From a virus: a stretch of DNA of 30,010 nucleotides. Below, in pieces: positions 13,776-21,066 of the stretch. Positions within the stretch are counted from its first letter, which is position 1; the number at the start of each line of letters is the position of its first letter. The DNA lies in IMG/VR virus record IMGVR_UViG_3300022752_004158, positions 1-30,010 of that record. One strand, written 5' to 3'. A program made the position numbers and the translations under genes. The notes under the pieces were generated by a model. It saw nothing but the letters and a program-made list of their open reading frames with translations. It did not search any database and was not told the DNA's origin.

Positions 13776-14164
13776 TATCGCCTCATTGAAGAAATTTCTT
13801 TGGCTTCGTTATCTGAAAAAATAGGCACGGCATTACTCTTGTGCATGGTGCCAATACCAATTATCTTAGTACCTGTATAAACCTTATTTTCTTTGCGGAG
13901 TGCTGAGGCACTGTCTATACCGTTATTAAGACTAGGAAAATATGGTGTCTGTCTTACATTCAATTTAGGTGGCACATAGGTCTTACTGGATAAGGCCTGC
14001 CTACGTTTTTTATCTTCTTGTTCAATTTTGTATTTTTTCTGCAACTCTAACCAATCTCTTTCTAGTTCCTGTTGACGGCGCTTTTCTTCAGCAGAACGAA
14101 ATTTGAACTTGCCTTTACGCTTGCCTGTAGTTGATAACCACGGGCCTTCTAAATGCATAGTCAT
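13775..14164 (-). CDS. Conserved phage protein, unknown function
   Basis: A 129-residue basic protein. It opens MTMHLEGPWLSTTGKRKGKF, has a charged helix (residues 24-60), and closes with VYTGTKIIGIGTMHKSNAVPIF and a short acidic-then-basic tail. I recognise this as a type recurring in tailed marine phages, with no assigned role. The ATG has an AGGAG site and the promoter below gives it a true leader. Confidence 0.75.
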   Translation of the reverse strand: MTMHLEGPWLSTTGKRKGKFKFRSAEEKRRQQELERDWLELQKKYKIEQEDKKRRQALSSKTYVPPKLNVRQTPYFPSLNNGIDSASALRKENKVYTGTKIIGIGTMHKSNAVPIFSDNEAKEISSMRR

Positions 14165-14193
14165 ATTGACTCCTGTAAAGTTGTTAAAAACTT

Positions 14194-14222
14194 AGTATAC
14201 ACTAAAATTGTATACCAGTCAA
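14194..14222 (-). promoter_or_regulatory. Sigma70-type promoter
   Basis: Minus strand: TTGACT (14222-14217), 17-nt spacer, TATACT (14199-14194). About 25 nt of leader with an AGGAG site precede the ATG at 14164. Confidence 0.8.
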
Positions 14223-14245
14223 TCAAAATTATGCCTAAAAACCTG

Positions 14246-15334
14246 TTATTTTGTTAAATTTTTGGCATCATCCAGTATTTTTTTACAATCATTTCCCCAT
14301 TCGGTAGTATTAAATAGGCTAGGATCTATGTTAAGAAGGTTTCTATAAGTCAAAGGAATCCGTGTATAGTCTTGAGCGATTTGAAGAAAATTTCTTTTAT
14401 TGTGTACGATCTTATCAAATACCTTGTTATAGATAGAATTAAGACTAAATTTAACATTATGAAATGATTTCACTTGTTGTACTATCATTTCAGCCCGCTC
14501 TAAATCATCTTCAACATTATCAAAACTATAGTCAAAAACTTCATCATATAATTCAAATCCCAATAACTTGAGATAGGCATGATAGCCAGGTGCCCCGTTT
14601 ACTAAAAATAGTTTACAATAATTTAAAGCAAATACAATTTTTTCTGTTAGATAGACGCAGGTCGTTGTAGTCTCGTTCACAATATCTACAAAGATTTTAT
14701 CAAAATGGCGAGGAGGAATATGGCTTCCAAAATCGTTTGGATAATCATCTTCAAGTTTGACTATTTTAGGTTGCCAATGCTTCCACGGAGATCTTATACA
14801 ATTCACAAGATCACATCCCGTACTTAATTTATAACTGTGCCAACTTAGAATAGTGCTTTCTAACATGCCGTACTTGGCAAGATTATCTACAAGATATACA
14901 CGATGATTTTTAACCTGGTTGTTTAGACACATTGCTAGGTATTCAAAATTGGTGTTATATTCAGTTGCGAAATAATCTCGATCTAAACTTTTGACAAGTA
15001 TGTCGTTTTCTGATAATTTCCAAGAATAGTACCATTTGCTAATCCAATAGGTGTCCCAATTTTCTATCAAAAAATGTTTATACTTCTTATACTTTACAAA
15101 TTTCTGTGAATCATAATCATGTTGCCATAACGGTTTTACATTTTTACCTGTACCATTGATGATGAAGAAAGGAATGTTATTGACAAAGGTTTTTTCTAAT
15201 AGACTATCTATCAACTCTACATGGTCTTCATAGTAATTAAATTCATTCCAATTATGTAAATAGACAGCCTTGGCATCGGTAACCGTTTGCAAATCAATGG
15301 CGTCAAGTTTATTTAAATATAGGTGCAGTAACAT
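14246..15334 (-). CDS. Glycosyltransferase-like protein
   Basis: A 362-residue protein. The C-terminal part carries CVYLTEKIVFALNYCKLFLV, then NGAPGYHAYLKLLGFELYDE, then DYSFDN and an Arg. This TEK...G...LGF...D-x-SFD layout is that of the GT10-like glycosyltransferases found in phages and large viruses. The N-terminal half is less recognisable, with many aromatic residues. It is divergent from the plus-strand cassette, with only 17 nt between the two starts, and may modify the same product or a host glycan. Family call by motif only; substrate unknown. Confidence 0.5.
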   Translation of the reverse strand: MLLHLYLNKLDAIDLQTVTDAKAVYLHNWNEFNYYEDHVELIDSLLEKTFVNNIPFFIINGTGKNVKPLWQHDYDSQKFVKYKKYKHFLIENWDTYWISKWYYSWKLSENDILVKSLDRDYFATEYNTNFEYLAMCLNNQVKNHRVYLVDNLAKYGMLESTILSWHSYKLSTGCDLVNCIRSPWKHWQPKIVKLEDDYPNDFGSHIPPRHFDKIFVDIVNETTTTCVYLTEKIVFALNYCKLFLVNGAPGYHAYLKLLGFELYDEVFDYSFDNVEDDLERAEMIVQQVKSFHNVKFSLNSIYNKVFDKIVHNKRNFLQIAQDYTRIPLTYRNLLNIDPSLFNTTEWGNDCKKILDDAKNLTK

Positions 15335-15342
15335 TTCAAAAA

Positions 15343-15350
15343 TATTTATA
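15343..15350 (-). promoter_or_regulatory. Late promoter box in a divergent gap
   Basis: TATAAATA on the minus strand, 8 nt before the ATG at 15334. It occupies most of the 17-nt gap between the divergent genes. On the plus strand the same bases read TATTTATA, immediately before ATG at 15352. Confidence 0.6.
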
Positions 15351-15351
15351 T

Positions 15352-16086
15352 ATGTACATAATAAACAGTGTGAGAGAAAAATTTTGTAATTTAGATAATT
15401 TAAATAAAACTTTTAGAGGGTCAGAACCATTTCCGCATGTGGTCTTAGATAATTTTTTCCCAGAGGATGTAGCTAGATCTCTAGAACTAGAATGCCAAGA
15501 TTTAGATAAGTCTCTTTGGACACAGTTTACCAGACTAGGTAGTTACATGGAGGAATGTAATAAAATTGCTCACATGCCTGTTGCATTTCAAGTTAGTAAC
15601 GAAATTCATAGCAAGCTTGGTTTAGATTGGTTAGGCGATATTACAGGAATATCTAATATTTTACCTGATCCACATCTTATCGGTGCAGGTTATAGCAGAA
15701 GTTATAATGGTGATTCTTTAAAAATACACACAGACTTTAACTGGAATGACACTGTAAGATTACATAGACGAGCCACTATGATTATATATCTTAGTTCACA
15801 GTGGCAAGATCACTATGGAGGAGAAATAGAATTTTGGGACAAGGATCGTACAGGCCCAGTTGTGTCTATCCCACCTTTATTCAATAGGTGTGTGATTTGG
15901 GAAAATCACAATAGAGGATTTCATGGTTATCCTCGTCCTATCACCTGTCCTAACAATCTTAGTAGAAATAGTTTTAGATTGTTTTTTTATTCAAGTCAAA
16001 TTGACCCCAGTCAACTAGAGTATCCACATAGAAGCCTTTATTGGTACGACAATAATTCAAAAATACCTTATGATATCAAAACTTAA
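15352..16086 (+). CDS. 2OG-Fe(II) dioxygenase
   Basis: A 244-residue oxygenase of the prolyl-4-hydroxylase-like class, using 2-oxoglutarate, O2 and iron. The iron ligands are HTD (H126, D128) and H191 in FHGYP; R209 in SFRLFF is placed to bind 2-oxoglutarate. GEIEFWD fits the core strand. The substrate cannot be read from the sequence. It opens the plus-strand cassette, overlapping the PLP gene by 17 nt. The ATG lacks a ribosome binding site. Confidence 0.88.
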   Translation: MYIINSVREKFCNLDNLNKTFRGSEPFPHVVLDNFFPEDVARSLELECQDLDKSLWTQFTRLGSYMEECNKIAHMPVAFQVSNEIHSKLGLDWLGDITGISNILPDPHLIGAGYSRSYNGDSLKIHTDFNWNDTVRLHRRATMIIYLSSQWQDHYGGEIEFWDKDRTGPVVSIPPLFNRCVIWENHNRGFHGYPRPITCPNNLSRNSFRLFFYSSQIDPSQLEYPHRSLYWYDNNSKIPYDIKT

Positions 16087-16717
16087 AGAACAAGGTTATA
16101 CAATCAATGATCCTTGGGATGCTGTAACCTTATTTGAAAACAGTCTTGCCCAATATGCTAATTCTCAATATGCTGTTTGCCTAGACAGTTGCAGCAATGC
16201 CCTATTTTTATGTATGAAATACCTAGGCATTACAGGCAAGATTTTAGAAATACCTAAACATACCTATGCTTCTGTGCCTATGCAGTGTATACATGCAGGT
16301 AATAGAATTAAATTTATAGAATATAAATGGTCAGGCCTATATCCTATAGGAAATACGGGTATTATAGATTCAGCCACAAGATTTTCTAGAAACATGTACG
16401 TTAATGATTCATATCAATGTCTCAGTTTTCACCATAGAAAGACTCTAAAGATAGGGCGTGGTGGCGCCATACTGACTAATGACAAACAATTTGTAGATTG
16501 GGTTCGGCCTATGATCTATGATGGTAGACACAAAGACATACTATATGACCAAGATGAATTAGGCTGTATAGGCTATCACATGTATATGACTCCCGAAGAT
16601 GCTGCCATAGGACTTTTAAAGTTACTAGATATCACAGATTCTAATCCTGATACAGGTAGTAGTGAAACCTATAAAGATCTATCTCTACAACAGATATTTT
16701 TTCCATACATTGAATGA
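16070..16717 (+). CDS. DegT/DnrJ/EryC1/StrS-type PLP protein, short form
   Basis: A 215-residue relative of sugar aminotransferases of the DegT family. FENSLAQYANSQYAVCLDSCSNAL, read in part, matches the N-terminal cofactor site, EIPKHTYASVP the following strand, D100 the pyridine-nitrogen Asp, and FHHRKTLKIGRGGAI carries the Schiff-base lysine K124. GYHMYMTPEDAAIGL matches the GYNYR-x-x-E-x-x-A block. The usual protein is 360-400 residues, so the small C-terminal domain is missing. It could still bind PLP. Overlaps the neighbours on both sides (17 nt and 4 nt, ATGA). Confidence 0.75.
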   Translation: MISKLKEQGYTINDPWDAVTLFENSLAQYANSQYAVCLDSCSNALFLCMKYLGITGKILEIPKHTYASVPMQCIHAGNRIKFIEYKWSGLYPIGNTGIIDSATRFSRNMYVNDSYQCLSFHHRKTLKIGRGGAILTNDKQFVDWVRPMIYDGRHKDILYDQDELGCIGYHMYMTPEDAAIGLLKLLDITDSNPDTGSSETYKDLSLQQIFFPYIE

Positions 16718-18483
16718 AAAACTTATATTTTTTTCAATGCCAGGAAGCCTATGGCAATAGCATCTACCTACCATACACCAGCGGTATACTATTTGCCTAT
16801 GTTAATCAATTCGAGCATATAAAAAATAATTTTATGCTGGCAGATATATTTTTTGAAAAACGTTCCGTAAATGATTATCTTACTGCAATAGACAATCCAG
16901 GCGTTGTCTGCTTTAGTAATTATGGATGGAACACTGTATATCATTTCACCTTGGCCAAGTTGATAAAAGAGCAATATCCACAATGTGTCATAATAGTAGG
17001 AGGACCAAATTCTCAACAAACAGAATCATATCTAAGACTGCACAGTTACGTAGATTATTGGGCCTGGGGAGAAGGTGAGCAAACACTGCTTGATTTGCTA
17101 ACTGGCTTAATCAACAACTGTGTGGAAAATATAGAAGGAATAAGTTTTATAAAGAAAAATGAATTGGTAAAGAATCCTCAAAGGTCTAGAAAAACTGACT
17201 TAGATACAGTGCCAAGTCCTTATCTTACAGGCATATTTGATCATTTTTTTACACGCTATGAATATAATTTTATGCCTGTTTGGGAAACTAATAGAGGATG
17301 TCCATATCATTGCACCTTTTGTGATCTAGGAGCCGACTACTACAATAAATTACATAAATTTTCAACAGATAGATTACTATCAGAAATAGATTGGTTTAGC
17401 AAAAATAAAATTGAATATGTAGAAGTAGCAGATGCTAATTTCGGTATATTGGAAAGAGATCTAGATCTGGCATTGCGAATACGACAAAAAAATCTTGAAA
17501 CTGGATTTCCTAAAAAAATAAATGCCACATGGGCAAAGAATAACCCTAACAGAGTTTTTACTATGAGTCAAATACTCAATGACATTAATAGGGGTGGTGT
17601 TACTCTGGCTCTACAGAGTACAAATAACAATGCACTGTCAAATATAAAACGATTTAATATTGTGAATACTAGATTAGAGGATGTTGCTAAAAAATATGCA
17701 GAGGCAGGAATCGCTACCTATCACGATTTTATCCTAGGGTTGCCGGGAGAAACATTTGAGTCCTGGAGAGACGGATTGCTCTATGTTATAGATATAAATC
17801 CAGAGAGTTGGATATTTGGACATCCTTTAGAAGCCTATCAAAATACAGAATTTGCAGATAAAGATTATATCGAACGCTTTAAACTTAAATCAGTAAGTAC
17901 GCCTCAGGTCAGTTTTTTTGCCAAAAGAAATAAACAAATACCAATAGAAATAGGTACCTATATTGTTGAAACAAATACTATGACCTATGATGATTATATA
18001 GAATCTTTTTTATTCAAATGGTTCCTTATTTCAAACCACAGTCTTGGATGGACTAATCACATTAGTAAAAATACAGGTTCTAGGCCCAGTGAATTTTATA
18101 AGAAATTATGGGATTGGGTAAAACTTACACCTAATTGCCTAATTAGAGAACAATTAGAATTGACCATGCATTTTTTAATAGACACTTTAGAACATGGGGA
18201 ATTTTGGGGTCGTCAACTATTTGGAGAAGATGATGTCTATTGGGAATATGAAAGTGCCAGTTGTATAGCCTACGAATTAGATAGACAGAGGTATTTCAAT
18301 GAAATGAGTAATTTCATGCTGACAAATTTTCCTTTAGTAGATAAAGAAATTGTCAGCCAAAATGATCAACAGTTAATATCCTTTAACCGTAAATACCCCA
18401 ACAGACAAGTTTACGAAACATTTGAAATTTTTTGCAGAGAGATATATTGGTATGGAAGAAGAAGAAAAGCATGGCAAGTTTAA
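16714..18483 (+). CDS. Radical SAM protein with B12-binding-like domain
   Basis: A 589-residue radical SAM enzyme. Residues 1-140 have a Rossmann-like layout with IIVGGPNSQ and WGEGEQTL, as in cobalamin-binding radical SAM proteins, but the DxHxxG cobalamin-ligand motif is absent. The 4Fe-4S motif is C196-x3-C200-x2-C203 (RGCPYHCTFCD), followed by the core barrel (EVADANFG, LALQS, DFILGLPGET). The last 200 residues are unlike anything I know and are rich in aromatic residues. Such enzymes do methylation, ring or C-C chemistry; the substrate is unknown. The ATG overlaps the upstream stop (ATGA) and the next gene starts inside it. Confidence 0.88.
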   Translation: MKNLYFFQCQEAYGNSIYLPYTSGILFAYVNQFEHIKNNFMLADIFFEKRSVNDYLTAIDNPGVVCFSNYGWNTVYHFTLAKLIKEQYPQCVIIVGGPNSQQTESYLRLHSYVDYWAWGEGEQTLLDLLTGLINNCVENIEGISFIKKNELVKNPQRSRKTDLDTVPSPYLTGIFDHFFTRYEYNFMPVWETNRGCPYHCTFCDLGADYYNKLHKFSTDRLLSEIDWFSKNKIEYVEVADANFGILERDLDLALRIRQKNLETGFPKKINATWAKNNPNRVFTMSQILNDINRGGVTLALQSTNNNALSNIKRFNIVNTRLEDVAKKYAEAGIATYHDFILGLPGETFESWRDGLLYVIDINPESWIFGHPLEAYQNTEFADKDYIERFKLKSVSTPQVSFFAKRNKQIPIEIGTYIVETNTMTYDDYIESFLFKWFLISNHSLGWTNHISKNTGSRPSEFYKKLWDWVKLTPNCLIREQLELTMHFLIDTLEHGEFWGRQLFGEDDVYWEYESASCIAYELDRQRYFNEMSNFMLTNFPLVDKEIVSQNDQQLISFNRKYPNRQVYETFEIFCREIYWYGRRRKAWQV

Positions 18484-19522
18484 AAAGGTAAACTCTCACA
18501 CAGAATGGGGTAATCTCAAAGAAGTTATTTTAGGTACTGCTACAAATGCCAGGGTTCCTATAGTAAAAAGACACGACATACACTGTGTAGACTATGCAGA
18601 TTATGACAATGTTGTCAATCTGCCAGGGGGCCCTTATCCTAAACAGATAATAGAAGAAACAAATGAAGATCTTGATATCTTTCAAGGTCAATTAGAATCT
18701 ATAGGCATATCAGTTATTAGACCAAAGACTGTAGATACAAATAAAGTTTTCGCTAATCCAAATTGGGATAGTGATGGATATTACAGTTATTGTCCAAGAG
18801 ACAGTGTGTTAGTTGTTGGTGACACCTTAATTGAAACACCTATGCCTTTGCGAGCCAGGTATTATGAGACGCTGATGTTCAAAGAAATATTTAAGAACTA
18901 TGCTCGTGCAGGTAGTAAATGGATAAGTGCTCCTAAGCCAGAATTATCAGATGATCTTTATGATAGATCAAATTTAAAGGTTCCCACTCTAACAGAATTT
19001 GAGCCCTGCTTTGATGCGGCTAATGTTGTAAAATGCGGTAAGGATTTAATTTATCTGCTGAGTAATAGCGGAAATCGTTTTGGTGCTCAATGGTTGCAGA
19101 CTACACTTGGCGATCGTTACCGTGTTCATGTTGTAGGCGGAGTTTATGCATTTGTTCATCTTGATACAACTATAATGCCTTTGGCTCCAGGTGTAGTATT
19201 GCTAAATCCTAAAAGAGTTAATGAAAATAATCTACCAAATTATTTTTCAAATTGGAAGAAAATATGGGCAGCAGATCCAATAGAAACTGCCTATCTACCA
19301 CACTGGGCACCAGCCAGCCCCTGGTTAGGAATGAATGTATTAAGTATAAGTGAAAAACTTGTCGCGGTTGAAAAAAGCCAAGTAAATCTAATAAAACAAT
19401 TAGAACAGGAAGGCTTTAATACCTTGCCTGTTCAATTGCGTCACTGTAGAACCCTAAGCGGAGGTCCACATTGTGCTACTTTAGATACTATACGTGAAGA
19501 CCACTATGACGATTTTAGTTAG
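18452..19522 (+). CDS. Amidinotransferase (GATM-like)
   Basis: A 356-residue amidinotransferase of the guanidino-group-modifying fold, which moves an amidino group from arginine to an amine. TEWGNLKEVILGTA starts the fold, CPRDSVLVVGD and EPCFDAANVV are core segments, FVHLDTTIMPL carries the active-site His with its Asp, and HCRTLSGGPHCATLDT carries the nucleophilic Cys near the C-terminus. Start ATG 18452 is chosen over an upstream TTG; the overlap with the radical SAM gene is 32 nt. The acceptor could be glycine, lysine or a sugar amine. Last gene of the cassette; it meets the minus-strand 33-residue gene tail to tail. Confidence 0.88.
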   Translation: MEEEEKHGKFKKVNSHTEWGNLKEVILGTATNARVPIVKRHDIHCVDYADYDNVVNLPGGPYPKQIIEETNEDLDIFQGQLESIGISVIRPKTVDTNKVFANPNWDSDGYYSYCPRDSVLVVGDTLIETPMPLRARYYETLMFKEIFKNYARAGSKWISAPKPELSDDLYDRSNLKVPTLTEFEPCFDAANVVKCGKDLIYLLSNSGNRFGAQWLQTTLGDRYRVHVVGGVYAFVHLDTTIMPLAPGVVLLNPKRVNENNLPNYFSNWKKIWAADPIETAYLPHWAPASPWLGMNVLSISEKLVAVEKSQVNLIKQLEQEGFNTLPVQLRHCRTLSGGPHCATLDTIREDHYDDFS

Positions 19523-19616
19523 CCAAGACTTTTGAAACAGCAGTAATCACAGCGGCAATACGCCCAATGTCACGAAATTGTTCTTCCTCAGTTTCGATGA
19601 TTTTTTTTCTTCCCAT
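19515..19616 (-). CDS. Possible 33-residue peptide gene
   Basis: An ATG at 19616 opens 33 codons (MGRKKIIETEEEQFRDIGRI, then AAVITAVSKVLAN). The product is a charged N-terminus followed by an amphipathic helix. GATAAATA (19622-19629) lies 5 nt before the ATG, the compact late arrangement seen elsewhere. It sits after the tmRNA terminator and overlaps the amidinotransferase end by 8 bp. Chance is possible for so short a frame. Confidence 0.45.
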   Translation of the reverse strand: MGRKKIIETEEEQFRDIGRIAAVITAVSKVLAN

Positions 19617-19621
19617 AAAAA

Positions 19622-19629
19622 TATTTATC
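19622..19629 (-). promoter_or_regulatory. Late-type promoter box
   Basis: GATAAATA on the minus strand, 5 nt before the ATG at 19616, just past the tmRNA terminator. One mismatch from TATAAATA. Confidence 0.4.
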
Positions 19630-19636
19630 ATCGTTT

Positions 19637-19664
19637 ATAAAAAGTAGGTCCCGAAGGACCTACT
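19637..19664 (-). terminator. Intrinsic terminator of the tmRNA gene
   Basis: AGTAGGTCC and GGACCTACT pair (9 bp) around a TTCG tetraloop, followed on the minus strand by TTTTTAT. A strong terminator, just 3' of the tmRNA coding piece. Confidence 0.93.
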
Positions 19665-19935
19665 ACTATTTTGGGTAATAAGGCATAGATGCCCCAGAGA
19701 TTATGCCGCTAGGGCAAAAACCTCGTCATTCGCTGCGTTTGCAGTTATTTAATTTGCTTCTTTTACGGAGAGCGCCTACCGTGTTGTCCACTCTGTTACT
19801 CTTTGTCCTGTCGAAACCAGTCATCCCCAACGCAGAACACTTCTGTAAATGCTCTCCGGTGGAGATGGGGAGAATCGAACTCCCGTCCAAGACACTTTTC
19901 TCTTTGCTTCATACAACAATTCTTTATCTTCGCCC
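19665..19935 (-). ncRNA. ssrA: Circularly permuted (two-piece) tmRNA
   Basis: On the minus strand the 3' half comes first: a T-arm GGGAG-TTCGATT-CTCCC then CATCTCC-ACC, ending at 19858. A 29-nt spacer (19857-19829) follows, then the 5' half from 19828, GGGGATGACTGGTTTCGACAGG. GGGGATG and CATCTCC form the 7-bp acceptor stem; AGGACA and TGTCTT can form the first part of the next helix. The terminal A of CCA is not encoded. The tag frame (19742-19701) reads ANAANDEVFALAA and a stop, ending in the ALAA that ClpXP recognises. The outer 5' end, about 19935, and the 3' end are estimates. tmRNA with SmpB rescues stalled ribosomes; permuted genes are typical of alphaproteobacteria and some cyanobacteria. 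Confidence 0.95.
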
Positions 19936-20013
19936 TAGGTAATCTATTACAGTACCAAAAATCCAAATACCTGCAATTAGTGTAAAATAAAATCCCACTG
20001 CTTCAATCATCAT
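19924..20013 (-). CDS. Tiny membrane peptide, 29 residues
   Basis: A 29-codon frame starting ATGATG at 20013, overlapping the stop of the gene upstream. MMIEAVGFYFTLIAGIWIFG, then TVIDYLGRR, is one hydrophobic helix with a charged C-terminus. It ends in the tmRNA gene's 5' edge (tmRNA acceptor piece starts near 19935). The coupled start and clean membrane profile favour a real gene. Confidence 0.5.
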   Translation of the reverse strand: MMIEAVGFYFTLIAGIWIFGTVIDYLGRR

Positions 20014-20192
20014 TTAGCCTTCTTTTCAATCAAATTATAATGCCTACGTATAATAGGTCCTGCTGGCAAATTTACGGTCCAGCTATCTTCTGCTATTTCT
20101 GCACACTCTTCTGCTAACAACTCAGCAAAAAATTCTATCTCATCAGTTAATTCTATACCTGCTCGATCAGCAACTTTTTTTAGATTAGACAT
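20010..20192 (-). CDS. Small acidic hypothetical protein
   Basis: A 60-residue protein. MSNLKKVADRAGIELTDEIE, then a helix with FFAELLAEECAEIAEDSW, and a basic tail (RRHYNLIEKKAK). No family is recognised; the acidic helix could be a dimer interface. It lies 3 nt after the methyltransferase stop and shares ATGA-type overlap with the tiny membrane peptide. Confidence 0.6.
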   Translation of the reverse strand: MSNLKKVADRAGIELTDEIEFFAELLAEECAEIAEDSWTVNLPAGPIIRRHYNLIEKKAK

Positions 20193-20195
20193 TTT

Positions 20196-21059
20196 CTATT
20201 CTGTAAAAAGATCATTCATTGCCAATAACTTTTTCTTTTTCCTGTCGTTCCTCCAACCTTCACGCATTTTCTCACGTTTAACTAACTCGGCAGCATCTGG
20301 GCTAACTGGCACAGGATCAGGCAACTCTTGCACTGTGTCCAATGTTGGTAAAAAAGCGTCATATGCTTGTTTGTTTAATTCAAAACCAATAAACTTTCTA
20401 CCATATCTTAGAGCAGTTCTACCTGTAGTGAGTCCACCGCCAAAACAATCTAAAACAGTATCTCCTCTATTACTTGAATACATGATAAACTTCATAATGA
20501 AGTCTTCGCTGAGTTGATTCTTATTTTTAATTTGTCCAGGTTTATAATCCCTAGGCATATCCTGTACAGTTAATCTATCATGATAACTGTCTTTTTGATC
20601 AGTGTATTTCCAATTTGAATTAAATGTACGTTTTTGCCCGCCCTTATCAGGTTTTTGCCAAAATAAAACGTGATAATGACTGCTAACAAATTTATTCTTA
20701 GTGCTTACACCGAAACTATATTTGGCTATAATATGATTAATTTCTTCTAGATTTGTGCTATGTAACGCATTTAATATATGATGTAAATTAGTGTATCCAC
20801 TGACAATATACATACTACCGCCTGGTCTAAGTACCCTAGCACACTCTCTAATCCAATCTTGACTAAATTTTGCGTATTCCTTCATGGGTACATCTATATA
20901 ACCCTGTACCACATTAGATTCATCCCTATGATAATGAACATCTAGACCATCACCGTCAATGCCATATGGAGGATCAGTAAAAATTAAATCTATACTATTA
21001 TCCGCCACATGCTCTGCCATACCTTCTATACATGATTGGTTGTAAACCTTATAGGTCAT
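20196..21059 (-). CDS. DNA methyltransferase (N6-adenine or N4-cytosine)
   Basis: A 287-residue amino-methyltransferase of the beta class. Motif IV is TDPPYG (D29-Y32), early in the chain; motif I, DCFGGGLTTGRTA (204 onward), comes near the C-terminus and replaces the usual FAGSGTT. VLRPGG and SMYIVSG lie between. Target recognition residues are probably in 120-190. The last 50 residues are charged. Such phage enzymes protect phage DNA against restriction or mark it for packaging or expression; the target site is unknown. The DPPY to motif I order is diagnostic for the class. Confidence 0.9.
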   Translation of the reverse strand: MTYKVYNQSCIEGMAEHVADNSIDLIFTDPPYGIDGDGLDVHYHRDESNVVQGYIDVPMKEYAKFSQDWIRECARVLRPGGSMYIVSGYTNLHHILNALHSTNLEEINHIIAKYSFGVSTKNKFVSSHYHVLFWQKPDKGGQKRTFNSNWKYTDQKDSYHDRLTVQDMPRDYKPGQIKNKNQLSEDFIMKFIMYSSNRGDTVLDCFGGGLTTGRTALRYGRKFIGFELNKQAYDAFLPTLDTVQELPDPVPVSPDAAELVKREKMREGWRNDRKKKKLLAMNDLFTE

Positions 21060-21066
21060 TTTTCCC

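Noticed and set aside
19703-19985. Plus-strand open frames of 79 and 60 codons
   Set aside because: They lie in the tmRNA gene, whose structure explains the sequence.
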